Shown: piece after piece, positions 19,011 through 28,088 of the stretch
Position numbering within the stretch: position 1 is the stretch's first letter
Layout: each line of letters starts with the position of its first letter
Assembly (NCBI GenBank): GCA_016704345.1
Contig: JADJAH010000018.1
Span: 124,001-188,000, forward strand
DNA: 64,000 nt
Origin: Ignavibacteria bacterium
GTDB taxonomy: Bacteria > Bacteroidota > Ignavibacteria > Tepidaquicellales > Tepidaquicellaceae
Direction: 5' to 3'
Position numbers and translations under genes: made by a program
Notes under the pieces: model-generated
The model's database searches: none
Seen by the model: only the letters and a program-made list of their open reading frames with translations
Told to the model about the DNA's origin: nothing

Positions 19011-19135
19011 CAATTAAGAATTACGAATTTAGAATTAGGAATTCTTACGTGACTTACCTCAAATGCTTTCAGCTCATTCATAACAATCACCGCCGCACCA
19101 ATTCCTAATTCTTAATTCTCAATTCGTAATTCTTA
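19011..19135. repeat. AT-rich inverted-repeat element overlapping a stop codon (E2)
   Basis: A second copy of the element at 16687-16811: arms 19011-19043 and 19100-19135, same core order. The right arm overlaps the TAA stop of the gene ending at 19133. The two copies differ by only a few bases. Confidence 0.7.
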
Positions 19136-19528
19136 CTTCACCAGCATCATCCTCTTCACATCCGTAAAACCCTCTGTAACAATTTTGTAAAAATAAACTC
19201 CGCTCGCAAATCCGCTGCCGTCAAACTCAACCTGATATGTCCCGGCGCTCTGCTTTTCATTCACAAGCGTTGCCACTTCATGCCCGAGCACATCATATAC
19301 CGTGAGCTTTACCAAATTCGTAATTCTTAATTGATAATTGATATTTGTCTTTGGGTTGAAGGGGTTGGGAAAATTTTGCTCTAATGCAAATGACGATGGA
19401 ACAATGGAGGATATATGTTTTATTCCTGTAATGTCTGCATATGATCGTCTCCAGACAGATTGACTACCAGTTCCTGAGAATACATAGTCATTAGCAATAA
19501 CATAATACACGGTACATACTAAATTCAT
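19133..19528 (-). pseudogene. T9SS type A domain, 3' remnant of a broken repeat-protein gene
   Basis: The last 90 residues are a complete T9SS type A sorting domain (SFALEQNFPNPFNPKTNINY, YDVLGHEVATLVNE, SGVYFYKIV, KRMMLVK), nearly identical at DNA level to those at 16809, 23705 and 25786. Upstream the frame enters damaged repeat sequence. It is the 3' end of one gene that begins at 21123 and is cut by several frameshifts; see 19560-20550 and 20551-21123. I see no start of its own: the first Met has no ribosome site and lies inside the repeat region. Confidence 0.7.
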
Positions 19529-19559
19529 GATTGTAAATTAGCCCATTTTCACCGTTATT

Positions 19560-20550
19560 TGTTGAGAGAAATACTCCCTAAATGCAACCGAAGATATAAT
19601 TTTCTTTGATCAAGATAGACTGTTATGTTTAGATCCAGTTACCACCATTATTACTGAAAACTCCGGCATAAGTCCCGGCAAAAATGTTATTCGATCGATG
19701 CAAGGTATTGATAACTTGATTTAATAGCCCGGCGTTAACCCAGTTTCCGCCGTTAAGTTGACAGATATCCATTCCAAGTTCCGCAAACATAATTTGGTTG
19801 GGAAACTTTACCTGATAAACCTGCAAACAGCCAGTTTACGCCGTTGTTCGTTGACAAGAATACACCGCTGCCATTTGTGCCGGCAAATACATTGTTTCCG
19901 CTTACGGCAAATGACCAGATAATTCGATCTGAAAATCCGGCGGCAGTCCAGTCCCCACCATTATTCGTTGAAAGGAATGCTCCTTCATCGGACCCGGCTA
20001 ATATGTTGTTCCCACTTATGGCTAGATCTAATGTAATGATCAGTAGCCGTTGTTCACATCATTCCAGATTTCGCCATTGTTCGTTGAAAGAAATACTCCG
20101 CTGCCAAAAGTCCCCGCGAATATTTTATTCCCACTTAAGGCAAGAGCAAGAGTGGACAGTTGTGGAAAACCAACAATGGACCAGCTTCCGCCATTATTGA
20201 TCGATCGATACAATCCGTCATAAAAAGACCCAGTAAAGATATTATTTCCGCTTATAGCTATAGACCTGAAAATATGATTTGATAATCCTGTAGAAGTCCA
20301 GTTTCCGCCAAAATTGGTTGAGAGATAAACTCCACCTTCGTTGGAAAAATCACCTGTCCCTGCGTAAATTATTTCCGCTTAAAGACACCTGACAGTTTCA
20401 TCTGATATTCGGAAGTACTCCAGTTTTGTCCGTTATCGATCAGAGATACACTCTAATAAAATCCCTGCAAATAGAAAACTTCCGCTTACGACCAAAGAAT
20501 AAAGATTTGATTGCATAATCCTGTCTGTTCTCCAGTTTGCACCATTATTA
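19560..20550 (-). pseudogene. Frameshifted repeat region of the same gene
   Basis: No long frame exists here, yet on the minus strand short pieces of the repeat (LSTNNGGNW, SGNNIFAG, FADRIIW-type edges) recur about every 120-125 bases in changing frames. The piece at 19629-19826 is one example. At least five indels are needed to join 20551-21123 with 19133-19528. The region therefore holds the middle of one decayed or badly assembled repeat protein and no other gene. Confidence 0.6.
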
Positions 20551-21123
20551 TTAGACAGAAATATCCGCTGCCAAAGTCCCTGCGAATAACCTGTCTCCGT
20601 CGATAGCAAGCGACTGAATAGTTAAACTTGGTAAACCGGCTGGAGTCCAGTTTGCACCATTATTGGTAGATAGATATACACCTCCGAGATAACTACCTGC
20701 AAAGATTTTGTTTCCGCTTATGACAAGAGAATAAATTTGCCGATTAGGTAAGCCGTTATTTACAGCCGTCCAGTTAGCGCCATTATTGGTGGATATAAAT
20801 ACACCTCCTCCGCTGGTTGTACTGGTAGTACCGGCAAAGATTTTACTTCCGCTTATTGCAAGAGAATTAACAAAATTGTTTGATAAACCGTTATTGACTG
20901 AAGTCCAGTTTCCTCCATTATTGGTTGAAAGGAATACTCCGCCTTCTGCCCCTGCGAATATGTTATTCCCGGATATTGCTACACAGTACACTGATCCTCC
21001 AAAAGGACCATTGGTCTGCACCCACTGGGCTTCGCAATTATCAAATATAGAATGAGAATTTGGATAATTAAAAACTGCAAAACTTTCTAAAGTCTTTAAA
21101 ATCCTTCTGTTTTCTTTGAGCAA
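20551..21123 (-). pseudogene. Secreted repeat protein, N-terminal part of the broken gene
   Basis: The N-terminus MLKENRRILKTLESFAVFNYPNSH is not a good signal peptide, although the sequence NCEAQWVQTNGPFGG resembles the mature start of the paralogues at 25575 and 27821 (CKAQWEQTNGPYGG). The true signal region is probably also frameshifted. Four repeats of about 42 residues follow (GGVFLSTNNGGNWTSVNNGL, SLAISGSKIFAG). They belong to the same propeller-like repeat class as 23705-27821. The frame is lost at 20551 inside a repeat. Confidence 0.6.
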
Positions 21124-21347
21124 AATTATGAATTCAATACCCTTGAATTGTCATAAGAATGTCAAAGAATTAATTTAATTGAACATAGAACTTGGATCCC
21201 GTTTGCAAATTAAAAATATTATTCTTCAATCACTCTTGGTCATTAGTACGCTCCAATTTGAATCTTTAATTACTTGATCAGTCAATTCGATTCCCGGAAG
21301 AACACCGGAAACTGATTTTCACCAATTTTCATAATGCCATTCTCAGA

Positions 21348-22016
21348 TCATTCACTCCTCTTCTGAACGGCCGCTTCATCATACTTAAAGCTCTTCATCA
21401 AGCTGAAGATAGGTTTCAACTCAGCCGAGTTGGTTTTTATAACTCCAAGGGGCTGGTTGTAAGAACTTGAAATGTTGAAACCAAAGTATTGTTTTACACT
21501 TGTACTGTCGCCTGGGAAGAAGATGAAACTCACGCTCTCATAATAAGTCCAAACATGCCAATCCGGCAATGTGAATTTGCATGAAAATATAATGCCATAG
21601 TATCTTCTCCCTGCAATAGTAGTATCAAAGTGTCTCTTTCCGTTCATCTTGAGATTCTCGAATCCCGCATTCTTGAAAGCCCTCAGATCTTCTTCCAGAA
21701 GATTCTCTGCCAATTGCTTTCTGGAGGACTCCGTTTCGATCAGAATGGAGTCCTTGAAGACTGAAATGAAAGTTTTATTGACTGAACCTGTCAGGATGTT
21801 TGACGACTCAAGTATAAAGTTGACGGTGCCCTTGTCTTTGGAAATCACATATTCCCAGTCGTCATCCGACGGTGATGTGACGGTAAAACCGTTGAGCTTA
21901 ACCAAAGTATTCGGCTCAATGCTCTTCGTCTTCTGAGCAAAAGATACGCTGCAGACAGCCACGAATATGGCCAACATCAAAATTAAGTTAGAAAAAATTT
22001 TCAGTTTCTTTTTCAT
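21348..22016 (-). CDS. Exported protein of unknown function
   Basis: A 222-residue protein. Signal peptide MKKKLKIFSNLILMLAIFVAVCSVSFAQ. The mature part has a beta-strand pattern with FTVTSPSDDDWEYVIS near the start and FSCKFTLPDWHVWTYYESVSF in the middle. Its size and order of strands are like PsbP/DUF-type lipocalin-sized proteins that are annotated only as hypothetical. No active-site motif is visible. It lies 51 bases downstream of the TPR gene (22068) on the same strand, so the two may form an operon. Confidence 0.75.
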   Translation of the reverse strand: MKKKLKIFSNLILMLAIFVAVCSVSFAQKTKSIEPNTLVKLNGFTVTSPSDDDWEYVISKDKGTVNFILESSNILTGSVNKTFISVFKDSILIETESSRKQLAENLLEEDLRAFKNAGFENLKMNGKRHFDTTIAGRRYYGIIFSCKFTLPDWHVWTYYESVSFIFFPGDSTSVKQYFGFNISSSYNQPLGVIKTNSAELKPIFSLMKSFKYDEAAVQKRSE

Positions 22017-22067
22017 GATTTAAATTTTTTATGTTTATCAGTATTTGATTTTCCAAAAACTGTTTTA

Positions 22068-23396
22068 CTACTTTTTGTCCTCAGCGATCCTGATGTTCTT
22101 ATTCATATCATCCGACATTTGAGGGTTGAGTTTTTTTGCATTCATCCAGTCCTTAATAGCATTGTCATACTCTTCCATCTTAAAGTAGATTCCTCCTCTG
22201 CTTGCGTACAGGTATGCATCATCAGGATTCAGTTCAATTGCTTTCGATATATCAGCTATTGCGCTTTTGTAATTGTTCATCTTTTGATGTACCGATGACC
22301 GCGTATGGAATGCGTCTGCTTCATTGTATTTCAATTCAACTGCCTTGTCAGCGTCAGCCAGAGCTTCCTTGTAACGCTTCATCTCGGCTAATGTTATTGC
22401 CCTGTCACACAGTGCGTCATGCAGAGTTTTGTTGTCTTCTGCAAACTTTATGGCATTTGAAAAATCACTGATTGATTCGACCTTCTTGCCTGATGTATAC
22501 TCCGACCTGGCTTTATCAAGGTATGCCTCAGCGAATTCAGGATCGAGCTTCAGAGCCATTTCGATGTCTAACATCGCTTCAATAGAATGGCCAAGATTGT
22601 TGCTTAACGATGCCCTGTTATGATAGTAATTGGGATCATTCGGAGCGATCTTCAAAGCATGATTTATATCAGTCATACTCTTGTCATATTCTCCGAGAGA
22701 TGAGTAGACAGTGCTTCGGGTATTGTAGGCTTCGGGGTCCTGTGGTCTGAGTGACACTGCCTTATCAGCATCCTTAAGAGCTGAAGCAAGATCATCAAGA
22801 TAGAGATAGGATAATGCCCTGTTTATGTAGGCTGAGAAGAAACCGGGCTCCAGATCTATTGCCTTGGAGAGACTTGAAACTGATTCTTTGTAGTTACCTG
22901 TAGTTAAATAGTCTGTGCCAAGATTATAAAATGCAGGCGCATAATCACTCTTAAGGTCTGTAGACTTCTTGTATTCTGGGATTGCGAGATCATATCGCCC
23001 GTAATTTCCAAACAACACTCCTCTGTTGTAATATGCTGATGCATTCTGCGGATCAAGTTCGATTGCCTTGTTGTAATCGGATACACTTAGCAGTGAATCT
23101 ATCTTAACCTCCATATAGTAGATTCCTCTTTCCATGTAAGCGTCGGAATAAGCGGGATCAAGTTCGATTGCCTTGTTGAAATCACTTAAAGCCTGATCGT
23201 AGTTTCTGAGATGATAATATGCAATGCCGCGGTTAACAAAGCCTGAAGCGTCCTGGGGATTTGTGTTAGAAATCTCGGTTACTATTCTGTAGAATTCAGT
23301 TGAATCATTTGTTAATCTTAGATCCATCTGTGTGATATCCTGCGCAGAAAGAATTGAGGGAATCAGAAGTGCTATAACAACTAACGCGGTTTTCAT
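22068..23396 (-). CDS. Exported tetratricopeptide (TPR) repeat protein
   Basis: The start at 23396 is preceded by AAAGGAGG at a good distance; a longer reading from a TTG at 23417 would translate the ribosome site. The signal peptide MKTALVVIALLIPSILSAQ is followed by about ten to eleven TPR units of 34 residues (AYYHLRNYDQALSDFNKAIE LDP; YYNRGVLFGNYGRYDLAIPE), covering residues 45 to 435. TPR arrays bind peptides or other proteins; this one is exported, so it probably works in the periplasm as a scaffold. It is intact, in contrast to the repeat genes on both sides. Possible operon with 21348. Confidence 0.85.
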   Translation of the reverse strand: MKTALVVIALLIPSILSAQDITQMDLRLTNDSTEFYRIVTEISNTNPQDASGFVNRGIAYYHLRNYDQALSDFNKAIELDPAYSDAYMERGIYYMEVKIDSLLSVSDYNKAIELDPQNASAYYNRGVLFGNYGRYDLAIPEYKKSTDLKSDYAPAFYNLGTDYLTTGNYKESVSSLSKAIDLEPGFFSAYINRALSYLYLDDLASALKDADKAVSLRPQDPEAYNTRSTVYSSLGEYDKSMTDINHALKIAPNDPNYYHNRASLSNNLGHSIEAMLDIEMALKLDPEFAEAYLDKARSEYTSGKKVESISDFSNAIKFAEDNKTLHDALCDRAITLAEMKRYKEALADADKAVELKYNEADAFHTRSSVHQKMNNYKSAIADISKAIELNPDDAYLYASRGGIYFKMEEYDNAIKDWMNAKKLNPQMSDDMNKNIRIAEDKK

Positions 23397-23593
23397 TTTG
23401 GTATGCCTCCTTTTCAAGAGACGTAATCTAAACCGGCACTCAAGGCCTGGTGAGATATTTATGTGCCGGAATTTACTTTACGAGTCTCATGAATAGTTTA
23501 GTTTAGATGTTATTCCTGCCTGTTGATCAATCTGTTCAAAACTACGATAACAGAGCGTTCCAATTGTCATGGATTTGTAAAAGATTTTTATGG

Positions 23594-23704
23594 GAATTAG
23601 TAATTAAGAATTAGAAATATTGTTACTGCACTTCACAAGACAGTCATTCTCATGCAGTCGAATACATGCTCCTCTATTTTTAATTTCTAATTTTACATTT
23701 TTAA
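23594..23704. repeat. Dispersed intergenic inverted-repeat element (copy B)
   Basis: AT-rich left arm 23594-23619 (AATTAAGAATTAGAAAT end), core 23620-23674 (TTGTTACTGCACTTC ... GCAGTCGAATAC ... GCTCCTCT) and right arm 23675-23704. It directly abuts the stop codon of the gene ending at 23705 and is closely related to the element at 25669-25788. It fills most of the 308-base gap 23397-23704. Confidence 0.65.
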
Positions 23705-24568
23705 CTACTTCAATAGCATCATCCTCTTCACATCCGTAAATCCCTCTGTAACAATTTTATAAAAATACACTCCGCTCGACAATCCACTCCCGTCAAACTC
23801 AACCTGATATGTCCCGGGCGCTTGCTTTTCATTCACAAGCACAGCCACTTCATGCCCGAGCACATCATATACCGTGAGCTTTACCAAATTCGTAATTCTT
23901 AATTGATAATTGATAATTGTCTTTGGGTTGAAGGGATTTGGATAGTTCTGTTGAAGCGCAAAGCTTTCAGGTACTTCAGGTGAAATAGCTGTGATTCCTG
24001 TTTGCAAGAGCGGGCGTCGCCAAACTGAGTTGCCGGTAATTGCCGCATACAGGTAACCATTTGCAACGTTCAGCAATGCCGATACAATGATTCCCGGGCC
24101 AATTGCCGGAAATCCAAAATTCCACTCATTCCAGCTTGTGCCGTTATTTGTGGAGAGATAAACACCATAACCATAAGTCCCTGCAAATATGTTGCTGCCG
24201 GAAATTGAAAGAGAATATATACGTCGATTATTCAGCGCTGTCTGCGTCCAGTTTGTGCCGTTATTGGTGGAGAAATACACACCAGAACCATTAGTTCCTG
24301 CAAAAATGTTGCTGCCGGAAATTGCAAGGGACAACACATACTGGTTATTCACCTCCGTCTGAGTCCAGCTTGTGCCGTTATTGGTTGATAGATAAACACC
24401 AAAACCATATGTCCCTGCAAATATGTTGCTGCCAGATGTTGCAAGAGTTAATATACTTCCATTATTCAGCGCCGTTTGCGTCCAGTTTGTGCCGTTATTC
24501 GTGGAGAGATAAACACCATCATAAGTCCCTGCAAATATGTTGCTGCCGGATATTGCAAGGGACCGCAC
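23705..24568 (-). CDS. Secreted propeller-like repeat protein with T9SS type A domain (3' part)
   Basis: Four to five repeats of about 41 residues (GVYLSTNNGTSWTQTALNNQ, LAISGSNIFAGT), a capping segment (WNFGFPAIGPGIIVSALLNV) and a T9SS type A domain (FALQQNYPNPFNPKTIINY, YDVLGHEVAVLVNE, SGVYFYKIV, KRMMLLK). It is the 3' part of a gene starting at 25575. The two halves are separated by a loss of most of one repeat at about 24590-24600: AACAT of one unit is joined straight to CAGACGGCGCTG of the next, out of frame. Recombination between repeats, or repeat collapse in assembly, explains this better than a point error. The first Met is internal. Confidence 0.75.
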   Translation of the reverse strand: MRSLAISGSNIFAGTYDGVYLSTNNGTNWTQTALNNGSILTLATSGSNIFAGTYGFGVYLSTNNGTSWTQTEVNNQYVLSLAISGSNIFAGTNGSGVYFSTNNGTNWTQTALNNRRIYSLSISGSNIFAGTYGYGVYLSTNNGTSWNEWNFGFPAIGPGIIVSALLNVANGYLYAAITGNSVWRRPLLQTGITAISPEVPESFALQQNYPNPFNPKTIINYQLRITNLVKLTVYDVLGHEVAVLVNEKQAPGTYQVEFDGSGLSSGVYFYKIVTEGFTDVKRMMLLK

Positions 24569-24579
24569 ACTCCGATCAT

Positions 24580-25575
24580 TCAGCGCCGTCTGATGTTGCT
24601 GCCGGATATTGCAAGAGACAAAACTACTTGATTATTCAGCGCCGTTTGCGTCCAGCTTATGCCGTTATTCGTGGAGAGATAAACACCGTAACCATCAGTC
24701 CCTGCAAATGTGTTGCTGCCGGATATTGCAAGGGACCACACACTCTGATTATTCAGCGCTGTTTGGGTCCAGCTTGTGCCGTTATTGGTGGAGAGGTAAA
24801 CACCATAACCATTAGTCCCTGCAAATATGTTGCTGCCAGATGTTGCAAGAGATAATATACCTCCATTTTCCAGCGCCGTTTGCGTCCAACTTGTGCCGTT
24901 ATTTGTGGACAAATAAACACCATAACTACCAGCACCTGCAAATATGTTACTGCCGGAAATTGCAAGAGACCCCACAACTTGATTATTCAGTGCCGTTTGC
25001 GTCCAGCTTGTGCCGTTATTCGTGGAGAGATATACACCATGAGTTGTCCCTGCAAATATGTTGCTGCCGGAAATTGCAAGGGACCACACATACTGGTTAT
25101 TCAGCGCCGTCTGAGTCCAGCTTGTGCTGTTATTTGTGGAAAGGTAAACACCAAAATCAGTCCCTGCAAATATGCTGCTGCCGGATATTGCAAGAGCATT
25201 AAAACTTCGATTATTCAGAGCCAGAGCCGTCTGCATCCAGCTTGTGCCGTTATTCGTGGAGAGATAAAGACCATAATTACCATTAACATTAGTCCCTGCA
25301 AATATGTTGTTGCCGGAAATTGCAAGGGACCGCACATCTCGATCATTTAGCGCCGTCTGCTTCCAGCTTGTGCCGTTGTTCGTGGAAAGATAAACACCAT
25401 AATCATTAGTCCCTGCAAATATGTTGCTGCCGGATGCTGCAAGAGCTTTTACATCTCCACCATAAGGCCCGTTCGTTTGTTCCCACTGCGCTTTGCAGTT
25501 GTCAATGTTCAATGCGCAATGCGTGATCTGAAGCAGTAAAAACACTGCTGGAAATATTGTCTTTGACTTTTTCAT
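24580..25575 (-). CDS. Secreted propeller-like repeat protein, 5' part
   Basis: Signal peptide MKKSKTIFPAVFLLLQITHC, then mature start CKAQWEQTNGPYGGDV and about seven repeats of 41 residues (GVYLSTNNGTSWTQTALNNQ; SLAISGSNIFAG). The ATG at 25575 has AAGGATT shortly upstream. At DNA level the repeats of about 123 bases are highly alike, which makes them prone to slippage and misassembly. The frame ends with ISGSNIRRR at the junction described for 23705-24568. Function is unknown; the pattern resembles the Ycf48-like and BNR propellers and is likely to be adhesive or scaffolding. Confidence 0.75.
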   Translation of the reverse strand: MKKSKTIFPAVFLLLQITHCALNIDNCKAQWEQTNGPYGGDVKALAASGSNIFAGTNDYGVYLSTNNGTSWKQTALNDRDVRSLAISGNNIFAGTNVNGNYGLYLSTNNGTSWMQTALALNNRSFNALAISGSSIFAGTDFGVYLSTNNSTSWTQTALNNQYVWSLAISGSNIFAGTTHGVYLSTNNGTSWTQTALNNQVVGSLAISGSNIFAGAGSYGVYLSTNNGTSWTQTALENGGILSLATSGSNIFAGTNGYGVYLSTNNGTSWTQTALNNQSVWSLAISGSNTFAGTDGYGVYLSTNNGISWTQTALNNQVVLSLAISGSNIRRR

Positions 25576-25668
25576 CTTACTTAATCCTTATTTTAAGTTT
25601 ATTTCTCAAAGCATTAATCGAAGACCGTCTTATTTGAGTCAGCATCTGTTCTTCCTCGCCGCTTTTGG

Positions 25669-25788
25669 AATTAAAAATTAAAAGTTAATAATTAGAAATA
25701 TTGTTACTGCACTTCGAAGGCTAATCAGTCTGATGCAGTCGAATACCCGCTCCTCTATTTCTAATTTCTAATTTTACATTTTTAATTA
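25669..25788. repeat. Dispersed intergenic inverted-repeat element (copy C)
   Basis: The best-preserved copy: left arm 25669-25699 and right arm 25757-25788 are near reverse complements of about 31 bases around the core TTGTTACTGCACTTC ... TGATGCAGTCGAATAC ... GCTCCTCT. The end of the right arm forms the TAA stop of the gene ending at 25786. Confidence 0.7.
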
Positions 25789-26313
25789 CTTCAAGAGCAT
25801 CATCCTCTTCACATCCGTAAATCCCTCTGTAACAATTTTATAAAAATACACTCCGCTCGCAAATCCGCTGCCGTCAAACTCAACCTGATATGTCCCGGCG
25901 CTCTGCTTTTCATTCACAAGCGTAGCCACTTCATGCCCGAGAACATCATATACCGTGAGCTTCACCAAATTCGTAATTCTTAATTGATAATTGATAATTG
26001 TCTTTGGGTTGAAGGGATTAGGATAGTTCTGAGAAAGCGCAAAGCTTTCAGGTACTTCAGGTGAAATAACTGTGATTCCCGTTTGCAAGAGCGGGCGTCG
26101 CCATACTGAGTTGCCGTAATTTCCCGCATACAGGTAACCATTTGCAACGTTCAGCAATGCCGATACAATGATTCCCGGGCCAATTGCAGGAAATCCAAAA
26201 TTCCACTCATTCCAGCTTCTGCCGGTATTTGTGGAAAGATAAACACCATAATCCTTTTGTCCCTGCAAATATGCTGCTGCCGGAAATTGCAAGAGACCGC
26301 ACATCTCGATCAT
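25786..26313 (-). pseudogene. Propeller-like repeat protein with T9SS type A domain, 3' fragment
   Basis: The last 160 residues repeat the C-terminus of the 23705 protein almost exactly (WNFGFPAIGPGIIVSALLNV cap; FALSQNYPNPFNPKTIINY; YDVLGHEVATLVNE; SGVYFYKIV; KRMMLLK). The frame upstream of about 26260 (MIEMCGLLQFPAAAYLQ) is a shifted reading of the repeat. It is the end of one gene starting at 27821 that is broken in at least four places. Confidence 0.7.
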
Positions 26314-26502
26314 TCAATCCCGTCAGCGTCCAGCTTGTGCCAGTATCGATAGAATGATAAACACCTGCATTAGTCCCTGCAAATAAATTGCTGCCAGAAA
26401 TTGCGAGAGAGATATTGCATATAAATTATTCAGTCCGTCTGAGTCCAGTTTGTGCCGTAATTGGTGGAGAGATAAACGCCATACCCTGCCCCTGCAAATA
26501 CA

Positions 26503-27117
26503 TTACTCCCGATAATTGCAAGAGAATTTACAGATCCACTGAGTCGCTGCCGTCTGAGTCCAACTTGTGCCATTGTTTGTGGATAGATATACACCATGAG
26601 AATATGTCCCTGCAAACATCTCGTTGCCGGATATTGCAAGAGAATTTACAGATCCACTGATTGGAGACGTCTGCGTCCAGTTTGTGCCATTATTTGTGGA
26701 GAGATAAACACCGGAATAAGTCCCCGCAAATACATTGCTACCTGATACTGCAAAAGAGTATACGGATTCATCAGACAACTCAGTCTGCATCCAGTTTGTG
26801 GCATTACTCGTGAATAGTAAAACACCATTCGAAGATGTCCCTGCAAGTATATGGTTTCCGGAAAATGCAATGGAATACACATATGCATCATTTAGCGCCG
26901 TCTGAGTCCAGTTAGTTCCGTTATTGGTGGAGAGATAAACACCATGACTATTGGTTCCTGCAAATATATTACTGTCAAAAATTGCAAGGGAGTAAACAGT
27001 TCCATGGTTCAGCGCCGTCTGCGTCCAGCTTGTGCCGTTATTTGTAGAAAGGAAAACACCACCATTGTAGTGTGTCCCTGCAAAGATGTTATTACCGGAA
27101 ATTGCAAGAGAGTACAC
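26503..27117 (-). pseudogene. Propeller-like repeat protein, middle fragment
   Basis: Five repeats of about 41 residues (GVYLSTNNGTNWTQTALNDA; IAFSGNHILAGT). The frame is open upstream to about 27235, so the listed start is not real. It ends in shifted sequence (ATQWICKFSCNYRE), and the correct continuation LSGSVNSLAIIGSNVFAG is one base away near 26540. The stretch 26314-26502 also reads as repeats in other frames. Confidence 0.65.
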
Positions 27118-27275
27118 AGATTCATTAGTCAGAGCTGTCTGTGTCCAGCTCGTACCGTTATTGGTGGAGACATAGACACCATAACTATCGGTCCCTGCAA
27201 ATATACTGTCACCGGAAGTTGCAAGAGATAATATATATCTATTGATTCAATGCCGTCTGCGTCCAACTTGTGCCG

Positions 27276-27821
27276 TTATTGGTGGAGAGATAAACACCAG
27301 TCCACTGTCCCTGCAACAATATTACTGCCGGAACTGCAAGAGGATGCACATTTTGATAATTCAGCACCGTCTGCGTCCAGCTTGTTCCGAAATCGTGGAG
27401 AGACAAACGCCATTGACTTTGTCCCGGCAAATATGTTGCTGCCGGAAATTGCAAGTGATTTCACTGTTCGATAATTCAGCTCTGTCTGCGTCCAGCTTAT
27501 GCCGTTATTAGTGGAGAGATATACCCCGTAATTAAGTGTACCGGCAAAAATATTGCTGCCGGAAATTGCGAGAGAATATACTGTAATATTATTCAGCGGT
27601 GTCTGAATCCAGCTTATGCCGTTATTGGTGGAGCGATATACGCCATAATTATAGGTACCTGCAAATATATTGTTGCCTGAAACTGCAAGAGAATATATAT
27701 TCCCCCCGTGAGGTCCGTTCGTCTGTTCCCACTGAGCATTAGTATTATCAACGATGAATGTAAACTGGTAAATCTGAATCAGAAATAGAAATGAAGTAAA
27801 TAATTTGGCGAGCTTTTTCAT
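27276..27821 (-). pseudogene. Propeller-like repeat protein, 5' fragment
   Basis: The start at 27821 is chosen because AAAGGAGG lies just upstream; a longer frame reaches 27872 but would translate that site. Signal peptide MKKLAKLFTSFLFLIQIYQF, mature start NAQWEQTNGPHGGNIYSL, then three clean repeats (GVYLSTNNGISWTQTELN). After GTKS the sequence is garbled (MAFVSPRFRNKLDADG): the bases around 27395-27425 differ from the repeat by substitutions as well as indels, so this looks like more than one sequencing slip. Confidence 0.7.
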
Positions 27822-27888
27822 ATCACTAACCTCCTTTGGTTCTTGACAAGACAATTTCTTCAAATTCTTCATCTGTTACAAGTTATGA

Positions 27889-27972
27889 ATATTGTCACTT
27901 CACAGGACAATCAGCTTGGTGCAGTCGATTGTGTACCCTTATTTTAAATTTCTAATTTTAAATTTCTAATTA
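27889..27972. repeat. Partial dispersed intergenic element (copy D)
   Basis: The core ATTGTCACTTCACAGGACAA, then GGTGCAGTCGATTGTG, and a right arm made of TTTAAATTTCTAATT blocks (27941-27972). The left arm is missing. It sits upstream of the broken repeat gene rather than at a stop codon. Confidence 0.5.
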
Positions 27973-28035
27973 CTTGGTGGTGTCCCGGAAGAACACTGGA
28001 GACTCGGCCGCGGACGAAGAAATTTCTAAAACAAA

Positions 28036-28067
28036 AAAGCCCTTAGCAGATTGCTGCCAAGGGCTTT
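28036..28067 (-). terminator. Hairpin terminator after the M14 peptidase gene
   Basis: AAAGCCCTT-AGCAG / CTGC-C-AAGGGCTTT, with a U-run on the minus-strand transcript, 22 bases past the stop at 28089. Confidence 0.8.
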
Positions 28068-28088
28068 GCTAAATGTTCTGAGGTATTT

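Noticed and set aside
24103..25350. Long plus-strand frames of 120-177 residues rich in Cys and Trp
   Set aside because: Antisense of the regular 123-base repeats of the minus-strand gene; their periodicity is that of the real gene.
23705..27821. CRISPR-like periodic repeats
   Set aside because: The period of about 123 bases is a multiple of three and translates as protein repeats; repeats are not separated by unique spacers.
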